From: an uncultured Pseudomonas sp.
GTDB lineage: Bacteria; Pseudomonadota; Gammaproteobacteria; Pseudomonadales; Pseudomonadaceae
Length of the DNA stretch: 64,000 nt
Reading direction: 5' to 3'
Assembly (NCBI RefSeq): GCF_913777995.1
Contig: NZ_CAJYVE010000013.1
Span: forward strand, 1 to 64,000
A program made the translations under genes and the position numbers. The notes beneath the pieces were generated by a model that was not told the origin of the DNA, made no database searches, and worked only from the letters and a program-made list of their open reading frames with translations. Shown piece after piece: positions 17,128 through 25,480 of this stretch (within the stretch, counting starts at the first letter, position 1; every line of letters starts with the position of its first letter).

Positions 17128-17763
17128 CTACAGCCAGTCCAGGGTGAGGATCAGACGCCGCTGGTTGCGCTCCAGTGGTGGCGAACGATGTACCAGCCCG
17201 TAACCTTCGTTGCCCGTCCAGCGCTCGCCCTTGAGCAACGCCACTTCGCCGCAATGGATCTGTTGGATGGCAGCGCCTGCCTGCGGCTCGCCCAGGCGTG
17301 TGCGGTCCACGTCCGCTTCACGCAACCACTGGCTGCCGACGCCAGCGTAGGTGGTGATCAGCCGCATGGGCACGTGGTCGACGTGAAAGCGTGGGCACAT
17401 GGCCCTGTCCATGGCGCGCAGGCGCAGCCCGACCTGCTCGGCGCCGAGCAGGCAGGCATAGGCACTGACCAGCCAGCTCACGTCGGCGATGAACCCGGCG
17501 TACCCCTGGATGTCGGCGTAGCCGCAAGCCAGGCCGCTGAGGTCCGGCTCGCGCTCTCCTGCGGCAGTGTGCAGGGTAATGGATTCGGAGAGCGGCTCGG
17601 CAAGGTTCAGCAACGCGTCGGCGAAGGTCTGGATATGCACCGGCAGCTGGCGTTGCCAGACCGCCAGGTTGACCCCGTCCTGCAGCGCTTCACCGAGAAC
17701 CTCCGGCGTATCCCCACACACCTGGCGCACGGTGGCGCTAACCGGCAGCACCTTGGCCAGCAT
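17128..17763 (-). CDS. DUF1826 family protein
   Basis: This 211-residue cytoplasmic protein contains CPRFHVDHVPMRLITTYAGV and CGEVALLKGERW segments, conserved in DUF1826. The family is often found beside COG0523 genes in Zur regulons, but its activity is unknown; the His-Asp-His stretch resembles a metal site of cupin or 2-oxoglutarate oxygenase type, which is inference. Its ATG overlaps the stop of the upstream GTPase as TGATG, so the two are translationally coupled and share the Zur-controlled promoter. Confidence 0.85.
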   Translation of the reverse strand: MLAKVLPVSATVRQVCGDTPEVLGEALQDGVNLAVWQRQLPVHIQTFADALLNLAEPLSESITLHTAAGEREPDLSGLACGYADIQGYAGFIADVSWLVSAYACLLGAEQVGLRLRAMDRAMCPRFHVDHVPMRLITTYAGVGSQWLREADVDRTRLGEPQAGAAIQQIHCGEVALLKGERWTGNEGYGLVHRSPPLERNQRRLILTLDWL

Positions 17764-18974
17764 CAGGCTGCCTCCTCGGCGGTCTGCCAGACCCCGAACG
17801 GATCGGGCAACTGCTGCCAGACCTCGGCCCCAAGCGCCATTTCCTCGTCGTTGAGCAGGCAGGCATCCAGCTCGGCGTTCATGTGTGCGAAATCGATGTT
17901 CTGGCCGATGAACACCAGTTCCTGGCGGCAGTCGCCGCTCGCCGGGTCCCATTCCTTCATGATCGCGCCAAGGCTTTCCTGATCCTGCGGCCAGTGAGCC
18001 TGGGGCACGAAACGCCACCAGCGGCCGGCCATGCCGTGGCGCATCAGGCCGCCCGCCTGCGACCAGCTGCCCGCTTCCTGATACTTGCTGGCCAGCCAGA
18101 AGAACCCCTTGGAGCGCAGCAGCTTGCCGTTGCTCCAGGGCCGCGAGAGGAAGTTGAAAAAGCGCTCGGGATGAAAGGGCCGCCGCGCCCGATAGACCGT
18201 TGAAGCGATGCCGTACTCGTCGGTTTCCGGCACATGCTCGCCGCGCAACTCCTGAAGCCAGCCCGGCGCCTGGGCGGCGCGTTCGAAGTTGAACAGCCCG
18301 GTGTCGAGGATGGTCGCCAGCGGCACCTGGCCCATGACCATGGGCACGATCTGCGCCTGGCTGTTGAGCCGCGCCAGGATGGCCATGAGTTCTTCGCGTT
18401 CGCTGGAGCTGATCAGGTCGATCTTGCTGAGCAGGATCACGTCGGCGAACTCGATCTGCTCGATCAGCAGGTCAGTGATCGAGCGCTCGTCGTCCTCACC
18501 CAGGGTTTCGCCACGGCTCTCCAAGCTTTCGGCCGCCTGGTAATCGAGCAGGAAATTCACCCCGTCGACCACGGTGACCATGGTGTCCAGGCGCGCGATA
18601 TCCGAAAGGCTCTGCCCGGTCTCGTCGCGGAAGGTGAAGGTTTCGGCCACCGGCAGCGGCTCGGAGATGCCCGTGGACTCGATCAGCAGGTAGTCGAAGC
18701 GCCCTTCGCGGGCCAGGCGGCTGACCTCTTCGAGCAGGTCTTCGCGCAGCGTGCAGCAGATGCAGCCGTTGCTCATTTCCACCAGTTTCTCGTCGGCGCG
18801 GTTGAGGGTGACATCGCGCTGCACTTCGCTGCCGTCGATGTTGATCTCACTCATGTCATTGACGATTACCGCTACGCGCAGGTCTTCGCGGTTGCGCAGC
18901 ACATGGTTGAGCAGGGTGCTCTTACCGGCACCGAGGAAGCCGGAAAGGACGGTAACGGGTAAACGGTTCGACAT
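17763..18974 (-). CDS. Zur-regulated COG0523 GTPase, ZigA-like zinc chaperone
   Basis: This 403-residue COG0523 protein has Walker [11 protein letters not shown] near 10-19, the metal-binding CICC within [11 protein letters not shown] (about 66-76), [10 protein letters not shown] as switch region, a conserved Lys-Asp-type motif (LSKIDL) and a C-terminal CobW_C domain with [12 protein letters not shown]. It probably moves zinc to client proteins under zinc starvation, as described for ZigA. The start at 18974 gives [15 protein letters not shown]; upstream in-frame codons are not family-like. A near-perfect Zur box lies about 100 bases upstream and DUF1826 is coupled downstream. Confidence 0.9.
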   Translation of the reverse strand: MSNRLPVTVLSGFLGAGKSTLLNHVLRNREDLRVAVIVNDMSEINIDGSEVQRDVTLNRADEKLVEMSNGCICCTLREDLLEEVSRLAREGRFDYLLIESTGISEPLPVAETFTFRDETGQSLSDIARLDTMVTVVDGVNFLLDYQAAESLESRGETLGEDDERSITDLLIEQIEFADVILLSKIDLISSSEREELMAILARLNSQAQIVPMVMGQVPLATILDTGLFNFERAAQAPGWLQELRGEHVPETDEYGIASTVYRARRPFHPERFFNFLSRPWSNGKLLRSKGFFWLASKYQEAGSWSQAGGLMRHGMAGRWWRFVPQAHWPQDQESLGAIMKEWDPASGDCRQELVFIGQNIDFAHMNAELDACLLNDEEMALGAEVWQQLPDPFGVWQTAEEAA

Positions 18975-19066
18975 CGGGCTCACCATCAGGGTAGTCAGGC
19001 TTGGGGCATATTCGGTTAGGCTGCGTCGAGCTCTGCTGGCTCGGTGACAGAGCATGGAACACTGAC

Positions 19067-19085
19067 AATGTTATATTATAACCAA
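19067..19085. promoter_or_regulatory. Zur box between divergent genes
   Basis: AATGTTATATTATAACCA contains the perfect palindrome GTTATA-T-TATAAC (19070-19082) and closely matches the gammaproteobacterial Zur consensus core TGTTATANTATAACA. It should repress the COG0523-DUF1826 operon, and possibly the small secreted protein gene on the other side, when zinc is sufficient. Confidence 0.85.
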
Positions 19086-19120
19086 ACAGAATTGCCAACC
19101 TGCCGACGAGGGGCTCACGC

Positions 19121-19504
19121 ATGCGCTGGACGTTTTTGCTGACTTTGATGCTGCTGTGCAGCGGCGGGGTGCAGGCGATGGGAATGGCTCGGCCGAGCGA
19201 CCAGGCCATCTGCACGCGCAGCTTGAACCTGCTGGCCTGCAGCGATGAGTTGGGTAACTTCTATTCGGTCGCGACGCAGGGCCGCGCCAGTTACCTGCGC
19301 GGCTATGAGGCGGCGGATGAAAGACGCTGGGCACAGACCAACAGCCGCTACGGGCAGCTGACTTTCTTTACCGGGCTGGCCTCAGACGGCGAGATCTGGA
19401 TCGGTACTATCCAGCGCGTGGGTTGGACTACCGTGACCCGGGTGTCCAGCTCCAAGGGCACCCGCAGCAGCATCAGCTGCGGGCGTCTGACCGGGTGTCA
19501 CTAG
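19121..19504 (+). CDS. small secreted protein divergent from zigA-like gene
   Basis: This 127-residue protein has a signal peptide (about 1-19, MRWTFLLTLMLLCSGGVQA) and a mature part with four Cys (ICTRS, LACSD, SISCG, LTGCH) that could form two disulfides. I do not recognise a family. The ATG at 19121 has GAGGGG upstream. It starts 36 bases from the Zur box and is divergent from the zinc GTPase operon, so control by zinc is likely. Confidence 0.7.
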   Translation: MRWTFLLTLMLLCSGGVQAMGMARPSDQAICTRSLNLLACSDELGNFYSVATQGRASYLRGYEAADERRWAQTNSRYGQLTFFTGLASDGEIWIGTIQRVGWTTVTRVSSSKGTRSSISCGRLTGCH

Positions 19505-19529
19505 CAAAGACGTTGATAAGCCTGGAAAA

Positions 19530-19545
19530 TGTTCCACGTGGAACA
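19530..19545. other. chromosomal parS centromere site
   Basis: TGTTCCACGTGGAACA is a perfect 16-bp palindrome identical in core to the Pseudomonas parS consensus bound by ParB. It lies in the 49-base gap between two convergent genes, about 42 kb from parB in this window. Confidence 0.88.
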
Positions 19546-19553
19546 TCGACACT

Positions 19554-20075
19554 TCAGGTGCGCGGCGCGACGGTTCCACATTGCGCGCCCAACCACACGG
19601 CACGGGTATCGAGGCTGCCGGTTTGCTGTTTCCCCGAGGCATTGAAAGTGCCGTTCACATGGGTGGTGAATTCGCGATCACTGACGAACTGCGCCTGCCC
19701 GGTGCCCTGCGCACGCGGGCAACTGAACTGGAAGTTCCAGGTCTGACCATTGCGTGCAGTGACCTTCTGGTTGCAGCTAGACTTGGGATCGGTCAACGGG
19801 ATGTCGTCAGCCTTCACCTGCTGCTCGGTCAGGCAAAAGCGCACGCCTTGGCCACCGAGGGTAATACCCTGCTTCTGCATGGCCTGCTCCATCATCGCCC
19901 GTTGCTCTGGCGGCAGGTTCTTCAGCTGCCCCAGCATGAACTGCATGTCTGGCAACGCCTGCCCATCGACCTGCATGTTGCTGGAGGTCAGCTCCCATAA
20001 ACCCGGTTGCAGCATCTGGGCCTGTGCCATTGGTGCGGCCAGGCAGAACATCCAAGCCAACATGCGTTTGTTCAT
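19554..20075 (-). CDS. DUF3617 periplasmic protein
   Basis: This 173-residue protein has a signal peptide (about 1-19, ending in AQA) and a mature domain beginning QPGLWELTSSNMQVDGQALP, typical of DUF3617, a family of exported proteins of unknown function. Four Cys are probably paired. It is convergent with the small secreted gene; parS lies between them. Confidence 0.85.
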   Translation of the reverse strand: MNKRMLAWMFCLAAPMAQAQMLQPGLWELTSSNMQVDGQALPDMQFMLGQLKNLPPEQRAMMEQAMQKQGITLGGQGVRFCLTEQQVKADDIPLTDPKSSCNQKVTARNGQTWNFQFSCPRAQGTGQAQFVSDREFTTHVNGTFNASGKQQTGSLDTRAVWLGAQCGTVAPRT

Positions 20076-20225
20076 CTAGGGATTCCTCGTGGGGCCAATC
20101 GGATAACGGCGTACAGCACGCTGTGGCTTAGACGACACAGACCCGCCGCCGTTGCATGACGAATTGAATAGCGACAAATAAGGCCTGCTATGGTCTGTTA
20201 GGCATGACGATATGCAGGAGCCTCC

Positions 20226-21665
20226 ATGGATTACCACAGCCCGTATTTTTTCGGTTATGTGCTGGGTTTCATTCATCTGCTGGGCAGCGCCGCTGCCATC
20301 CACGCGCTGCTGACCGTACGCACCGCGCAGGGCGCCATTGCCTGGGCGATGTCGCTGGTGTTCATTCCCTACATCACACTGATTCCGTACCTGGTGTTTG
20401 GCCGCAGTTCCTTCGATGCCTACATCAAGGCGCGGCGCCTGGCCAACAAAGAGATGAAGCACGCCATCAGCAACCTGAACTGGCGGCCCTGGATCGACGA
20501 AGCGGTAGCCGCTCGGCGTTCCGAAGCCTATGCGGCGTTGCGCGCCATGCCGCGCCTGGGGCACATGCCGGCACTGGCCAACAATGAGGTGCGCCTGCTG
20601 ATCAACGGCCAGGCCAGCTTCGCCGCCATCTTCGAAGCGATTCGCCAGGCCCGGCAAACGGTGCTGGTGCAGTTCTTCATCATCCACGACGACGACCTGG
20701 GCCGGCGCCTGCAGGACCTGCTGTTGCAGAAGGCGGCCGAGGGTGTGGCGATCTACGTGCTCTACGACCGCATCGGCAGCCATGCCCTGCCCGCCAGCTA
20801 CGTGGAAAAACTGCGCGCTGGCGGCGTGAGGATCAAGGCCTTCGCCACCCACGGTGGCTGGCTTAACCGTTTCCAGATCAACTTCCGTAACCACCGCAAG
20901 ATTGTGGTGGTCGATGGCCTGAAAGGCTATCTGGGCGGGCACAACGTTGGCGATGAATACCTGGGCCTCAAGCCACCGCTGTCACCCTGGCGCGACACCC
21001 ACGTAGAAGTCATCGGCCCGGTGGTGGCTTGCCTGCAGGAGAGCTTCGCCGAGGACTGGTTCTGGGCTACCCGCCAACTGCCGCCGCTGAGCCTGCCCGA
21101 CAGCTTTCCCGAAGACGGGGTACTGTGCCAGCTGCTGGCCAGCGGTCCGGCGGATGCCCAAGAGACCTGCTCGCTGTTCTTCGTCGAAGCGATTCACTCG
21201 GCCCAGCGCCGCTTGTGGATCACCAGCCCGTATTTCGTGCCCGATGAGGCCGTGTCGGCCGCCCTGCACCTGGCAGTGCTGCGCGGTGTCGATGTGCGCA
21301 TCCTGCTGCCGTCGCGCCCGGACCATTACGTGGTGTATGCCGCATCCAGCCTCTACGCCTTCGCGGCGGTGCGCAGCGGCGTGCGGGTGTTTCGCTACCA
21401 GCCGGGCTTCCTGCACCAGAAGGTGGTCCTGGTGGATGACGAAGTCACCGCCATCGGCAGCGCCAACCTGGACAACCGCTCGTTCCGCCTCAACTTCGAA
21501 CTCATGCTGCTCACCGTCGACCCGGTCTTCGCCAGCCAGGTCGAGGCCATGCTGGTCGCCGACTTCGAGCTGGCTCGGGAGATCACCGTGCAGGACAGCC
21601 GCGAAACCCGGCGCCTGCACCAATTGGGCATGCGCGTGGCACGGCTGATCTCGCCCATCCTGTGA
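20226..21665 (+). CDS. cls: cardiolipin synthase
   Basis: This 479-residue phospholipase D superfamily enzyme makes cardiolipin from phosphatidylglycerol at the inner membrane. Two N-terminal hydrophobic segments (about 6-58) are followed by two HKD motifs: HRKIVVVD (His223, Lys225, Asp230) and HQKVVLVD (His397, Lys399, Asp404), each with a downstream GxxN-type element ([13 protein letters not shown]). The domain order fits ClsA. AGGAG is found upstream of the start. It is next to cfa and close to the ynb-like lipid operon. Confidence 0.94.
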   Translation: MDYHSPYFFGYVLGFIHLLGSAAAIHALLTVRTAQGAIAWAMSLVFIPYITLIPYLVFGRSSFDAYIKARRLANKEMKHAISNLNWRPWIDEAVAARRSEAYAALRAMPRLGHMPALANNEVRLLINGQASFAAIFEAIRQARQTVLVQFFIIHDDDLGRRLQDLLLQKAAEGVAIYVLYDRIGSHALPASYVEKLRAGGVRIKAFATHGGWLNRFQINFRNHRKIVVVDGLKGYLGGHNVGDEYLGLKPPLSPWRDTHVEVIGPVVACLQESFAEDWFWATRQLPPLSLPDSFPEDGVLCQLLASGPADAQETCSLFFVEAIHSAQRRLWITSPYFVPDEAVSAALHLAVLRGVDVRILLPSRPDHYVVYAASSLYAFAAVRSGVRVFRYQPGFLHQKVVLVDDEVTAIGSANLDNRSFRLNFELMLLTVDPVFASQVEAMLVADFELAREITVQDSRETRRLHQLGMRVARLISPIL

Positions 21666-21675
21666 GGCGCCTGGC

Positions 21676-22860
21676 TCAGCGATAGAGGTCTTCGCGGGTC
21701 AGCGGCAGGTCGTGGCTGCCGTCGGCCAGGGGTTTGACGGTGAGAATCTGATGCAGGTTGATCCAGCCCTTGGCGAAGGCATAGGCACAGCCGGCCAGGT
21801 ACAGGCGCCAGATGCGCAGGCTCTGCTCCGAAACCAGAGCCTGGGCCTCGGCCAGATGCGCTTCGAGCCGCGCACTCCAGTGGTTGAGGGTCTTGGCGTA
21901 ATGCAGGCGCAGACTTTCCACGTCGACGATCTCCAGGCCGGCCTCGCTCAGGTGCCCGCCGATCATCACCAGGTGCGGCAGCTCACCATTGGGAAACACA
22001 TAGCGGTCGATGAACTCACCAGCACCGCGCCCCACCGGCCGACCATCGACGTGCCGGGCGGTGATGCCGTGGTTCATCACCAGGCCGCCCTCCTTCACCG
22101 CGCCGAACAGGCAGCGGGCATACAGCGGCAGGTTGGCATGCCCGACATGCTCGAACATGCCGACGCTGACCACCTTGTCGAAGCGGCCATCCTGCGGCAG
22201 GTCGCGGTAGTCGAGCAGCCGCAGCTCGACACGATCCTGCAAGCCTTCGGCCTCGACACGCTGTTGCGCCAGGGCCAGTTGCTGATGGCTCAGGGTGATG
22301 CCGAATACTCGCGCGCCGTATTCGCGTGCCGCGAAACGCGCCAGCCCTCCCCACCCACAGCCGACGTCCAGCAAGTAATCGCCGGGCTGCAGGCGCAGCT
22401 TGCGGCACAGGTGGTGGAATTTGTCCTGCTGGGCCTGCTCCAGGCTTTGCTCGCCGGTCTTGAAGTAGGCGCAGGAGTAGACCATGTCGCGGTCCAGCCA
22501 CAACTGGTAGAAGGCATTGGACAAGTCGTAGTGGTAGGCAATGGACGCCGCGTCGAGGTCCTTGTCATGGGCCCGGCGCGCCACACCCTCCTCGGCCTCC
22601 GGGCCGCCCAGGGCGCTGGTCAGTTCGTCGCAGACTCGCACCACTTCGCTGATCGGCCCTTCGACGTCCAGGCGTCCTTCGACGAAGGCGCTGCCCAGCA
22701 GGTCGAGGCTCGGGTGGCTGAAGTCGGACACCAGCAGCGGGTCCTTGACCAGAATGGTGATACCGGGGTCTGGCCCCAGGTCGATCTGCTGACCGTCCCA
22801 GAGCTTTAGCCGCAGTGGCAGACGAAGCGCTTGCAAGGCCGTCGGAAGTTGCGCGTGCAT
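21676..22860 (-). CDS. cfa: cyclopropane-fatty-acyl-phospholipid synthase
   Basis: This 394-residue SAM-dependent enzyme adds a methylene group to unsaturated acyl chains of membrane phospholipids. The SAM-binding VGCGWGG lies at about 166-172, preceded by AYHYDLSNAFYQLWLD and MVYSCAYF, both hallmarks of the CFA family, and followed by FIDRYVFPNGELP near the substrate pocket. I use the ATG at 22860; a GTG codon directly before it is equally possible, and both sit behind AAGGAGG. P. putida strains usually carry a second cfa elsewhere. It is convergent with cls. Confidence 0.93.
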   Translation of the reverse strand: MHAQLPTALQALRLPLRLKLWDGQQIDLGPDPGITILVKDPLLVSDFSHPSLDLLGSAFVEGRLDVEGPISEVVRVCDELTSALGGPEAEEGVARRAHDKDLDAASIAYHYDLSNAFYQLWLDRDMVYSCAYFKTGEQSLEQAQQDKFHHLCRKLRLQPGDYLLDVGCGWGGLARFAAREYGARVFGITLSHQQLALAQQRVEAEGLQDRVELRLLDYRDLPQDGRFDKVVSVGMFEHVGHANLPLYARCLFGAVKEGGLVMNHGITARHVDGRPVGRGAGEFIDRYVFPNGELPHLVMIGGHLSEAGLEIVDVESLRLHYAKTLNHWSARLEAHLAEAQALVSEQSLRIWRLYLAGCAYAFAKGWINLHQILTVKPLADGSHDLPLTREDLYR

Positions 22861-22949
22861 CACAGTAAACCTCCTTACCCAGTCACATCGGAAAAAGGTA
22901 GTTCAGATATGCGAGCGGCTTACGACCGCTAGCCTACTGGTCAACAAGA

Positions 22950-22975
22950 CCTTTCCTGCACCAATACAGGAAAGG
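22950..22975. promoter_or_regulatory. 9-bp inverted repeat upstream of the ynb-like operon
   Basis: CCTTTCCTG and CAGGAAAGG are perfectly complementary with an 8-base loop, between cfa and the first gene of the lipid operon, 85 bases before its start. It could be an operator or a leader hairpin. No T run follows. Confidence 0.4.
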
Positions 22976-23060
22976 GATCACGTTTTACTTCAACTGCTCC
23001 TGTACGAAACGGCGCCATCCGCCGATGATGCGCCCAGCTACCCTGCAAGGACGAACTGCT

Positions 23061-23678
23061 TTGATTTCTATCTACCAGCTCAAACCACGCTTTCAGAATC
23101 TGCTGCGCCCGTTGGTGCAACGCCTCCATGACCAGGGCTTCACCGCCAACCAGGTCACCTTGGGCGCGTGCCTGGTGTCACTGCTGGTCGGCGCCCTGGT
23201 CGCCGCCGGCATCCCGCACCAATGGATTTTCGTGCTCATTCCGGCGTGGATGATCCTGCGCATGGCGCTCAATGCCATCGACGGCATGCTGGCCCGGGAG
23301 TTCGGCCAGAAGTCGCGCCTGGGCGCCTACCTCAACGAACTGACCGACGTCATCGCCGACAGCGCGCTGTTCCTGCCCTTCGCCCTCTTGCCTGGCGTCA
23401 GCGCGGCACTGGTGGTGCTGGTCACCCTGCTGGCCATCGTCAGCGAATACGCCGGTGTGCTCGGCCCGATGATCGGCGCGTCACGCCGCTACGACGGGCC
23501 GATGGGCAAAAGCGACCGCGCCTTCGTCTTCGGCGTCCTGGGCGCAGGCGTGGCCTGCGGAATATTGGCGCCGTTGTGGATAAATATCCTCCTCGCCGTG
23601 GTCACAGGCCTGCTGATCTACACCGTGGTCAACCGGGTGCGCCAGGGACTAGCGGAAGACAGCGGATCCGCCCAGTAA
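23061..23678 (+). CDS. CDP-alcohol phosphatidyltransferase family protein, YnbA-like
   Basis: This 205-residue integral membrane protein has about six hydrophobic segments. It belongs to the family that swaps the CMP of CDP-diacylglycerol for an alcohol. Its signature reads NAIDGMLAR...GAYLNELTD: the canonical DxxDGxxARx8GxxxDxxxD has Asn71 and Asn92 in place of two Asp, keeping Asp74, Gly75, Ala78, Arg79, Gly88 and Asp96. I recall the same substitutions in E. coli YnbA. The start is a TTG at 23061 with AAGGA nine bases upstream; an ATG at 23025 is in frame but less likely. It is the first gene of a six-gene operon. Confidence 0.85.
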   Translation: MISIYQLKPRFQNLLRPLVQRLHDQGFTANQVTLGACLVSLLVGALVAAGIPHQWIFVLIPAWMILRMALNAIDGMLAREFGQKSRLGAYLNELTDVIADSALFLPFALLPGVSAALVVLVTLLAIVSEYAGVLGPMIGASRRYDGPMGKSDRAFVFGVLGAGVACGILAPLWINILLAVVTGLLIYTVVNRVRQGLAEDSGSAQ

Positions 23679-23722
23679 ATTCTCCCCGGTTCGATGAAAT
23701 CTTGTTGGCATAAGGAGTTCGC

Positions 23723-25480
23723 ATGCGCGACGTGATTGCTCTGCATTTCGCCACCCACGACGGTGTCGAGCTGTTCTATCGGCACTGGCCCGCCATGGGT
23801 CAGGCGCCGGGCAAGACGCGCCAGGCCATCGTGCTGCTGCACCGCGGCCACGAGCACTCCGGACGTATCGCCCACCTGGTCGAAGAACTCGACCTGCCGG
23901 GCTTCGATTTCTTCGCCTGGGACGCGCGGGGCCACGGCCAGTCGCCAGGCGCCCGCGGCGACAGCCCGAGCTTTGCGACCACGGTGCGCGACCTGCAGAC
24001 CTTCATCGAGCACATCGGTGCCAGCCATGGCGTCGAGGCCGGCAACATCGCGGTGGTGGCGCAGAGCGTTGGCGCGGTGGTCGCCGCCACCTGGGCCCAT
24101 GACTATGCGCCCAGAATACGCGCCATGGTGCTCGCCTCCCCGGCGTTCAAGGTCAAGCTCTACGTGCCCTTCGCTCGCCAGGGCCTGGCGCTGCTGCGTC
24201 GTCTGAAGGGCAATTTCTTCGTCAACAGCTATGTGAAATCGCGCCTGCTGACCCACGACCGGCATCGCCAGGTGAGCTACGACAGCGACCCGCTGATCGC
24301 CAAGGCGATTTCGGTCAACGTGCTGCTGGGCCTGTACGAAGCCGCCGAACGGGTGGTGGCCGATGCCCAGGCCATCCAGGTGCCGACCCAGTTGCTGATT
24401 TCCGGCGCGGACTTCGTGGTCCACCGTAAGCCGCAGGAGCAGTTCTTCGAACGCCTGGGCAGCCTGCACAAAGAGCAGCACATCTTGCCGGGCTTCTTCC
24501 ACGACACCTTGGGCGAGCGCGACCGTGAGCAGGCTCTGAGCCGTATCCGTCGTTTCGTCCTGCACGCCTTCGAGCAACCCGTACAGCGCCCTGCCCTGCT
24601 GGACGCCGACCGGGTCGGTGCGATCTGCGCCGAGGCCGAAGCCCTCGCCGCACCCTTGCCGCGCAACTCGGCGCGTGACCTGTACTGGCGCCTGACCCGA
24701 GCCAGCATGCGCCTGGGCAGTTCATTGTCTGCAGGGGTGAAGCTGGGCTTCGATACCGGCTTCGACTCCGGCAGCACCCTGGACTACGTGTACCGCAACC
24801 AGCCCACCGGACGCGGCGGCCTGGGCCGACTGATCGACCGCAATTACCTGGAGTCGATCGGCTGGCGCGGCATTCGCCAGCGCAAGGTGAACATCGAAGA
24901 GCTGCTGCGCCTGGCCATGCAGCGCCTGCGCGACGCCCAGCGCCCAGTGCGCATCGTCGACATCGCCGCCGGCCACGGGCGCTACATCCTCGAATCGCTC
25001 AAGGGCGTCGAACCGCTGCCCGAGTCGATCCTGCTGCGCGACTACAGCGACCTCAACGTTCAGCAGGGCAGCGCGTTGATCGAACAGCTGGACCTCGACG
25101 AGATTGCCCGCTTCATCAAGGCCGACGCCTTCGACCGTGACAACCTCGCCGCCCTCGACCCCAAGCCGACCCTGGCCGTGGTTTCCGGCCTCTACGAACT
25201 GTTCGCCAGCAACCGCATGGTCGGCGACTCGCTGGCGGGCCTGGCCGCCGCCGTGGAACCGGGTGGCTACCTGGTCTACACCGGGCAGCCTTGGCACCCG
25301 CAACTGGAGCTGATCGCCCGTGCCCTGACCAGCCATCGCGGCGGCCAGGCCTGGGTGATGCGCCGTCGCAGCCAGGCCGAGATGGACCAACTGGTGGAAG
25401 CGGCAGGCTTTCGCAAGATCACCCAGCGCATCGACGAATGGGGGATCTTCAGCGTGTCGCTCGCGCAGCGTCTGCCGTGA
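23723..25480 (+). CDS. fused alpha/beta hydrolase and SAM methyltransferase, YnbC-like
   Basis: This 585-residue soluble protein has two domains. Residues 1-285 are a lysophospholipase-like alpha/beta hydrolase with HRGHEHSGR (oxyanion region), nucleophile Ser115 in AQSVG (first Gly of GxSxG is Ala), Asp230 and His260. Residues about 370-585 form a class I methyltransferase with the glycine-rich VDIAAGHGRY (412-421). The same fusion is known in E. coli YnbC. It follows YnbA by 44 bases with TAAGGAG before the ATG and overlaps the next gene by GTGA. Likely role: deacylation and methylation of a lipid or lipid head group made by the operon. Confidence 0.85.
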   Translation: MRDVIALHFATHDGVELFYRHWPAMGQAPGKTRQAIVLLHRGHEHSGRIAHLVEELDLPGFDFFAWDARGHGQSPGARGDSPSFATTVRDLQTFIEHIGASHGVEAGNIAVVAQSVGAVVAATWAHDYAPRIRAMVLASPAFKVKLYVPFARQGLALLRRLKGNFFVNSYVKSRLLTHDRHRQVSYDSDPLIAKAISVNVLLGLYEAAERVVADAQAIQVPTQLLISGADFVVHRKPQEQFFERLGSLHKEQHILPGFFHDTLGERDREQALSRIRRFVLHAFEQPVQRPALLDADRVGAICAEAEALAAPLPRNSARDLYWRLTRASMRLGSSLSAGVKLGFDTGFDSGSTLDYVYRNQPTGRGGLGRLIDRNYLESIGWRGIRQRKVNIEELLRLAMQRLRDAQRPVRIVDIAAGHGRYILESLKGVEPLPESILLRDYSDLNVQQGSALIEQLDLDEIARFIKADAFDRDNLAALDPKPTLAVVSGLYELFASNRMVGDSLAGLAAAVEPGGYLVYTGQPWHPQLELIARALTSHRGGQAWVMRRRSQAEMDQLVEAAGFRKITQRIDEWGIFSVSLAQRLP

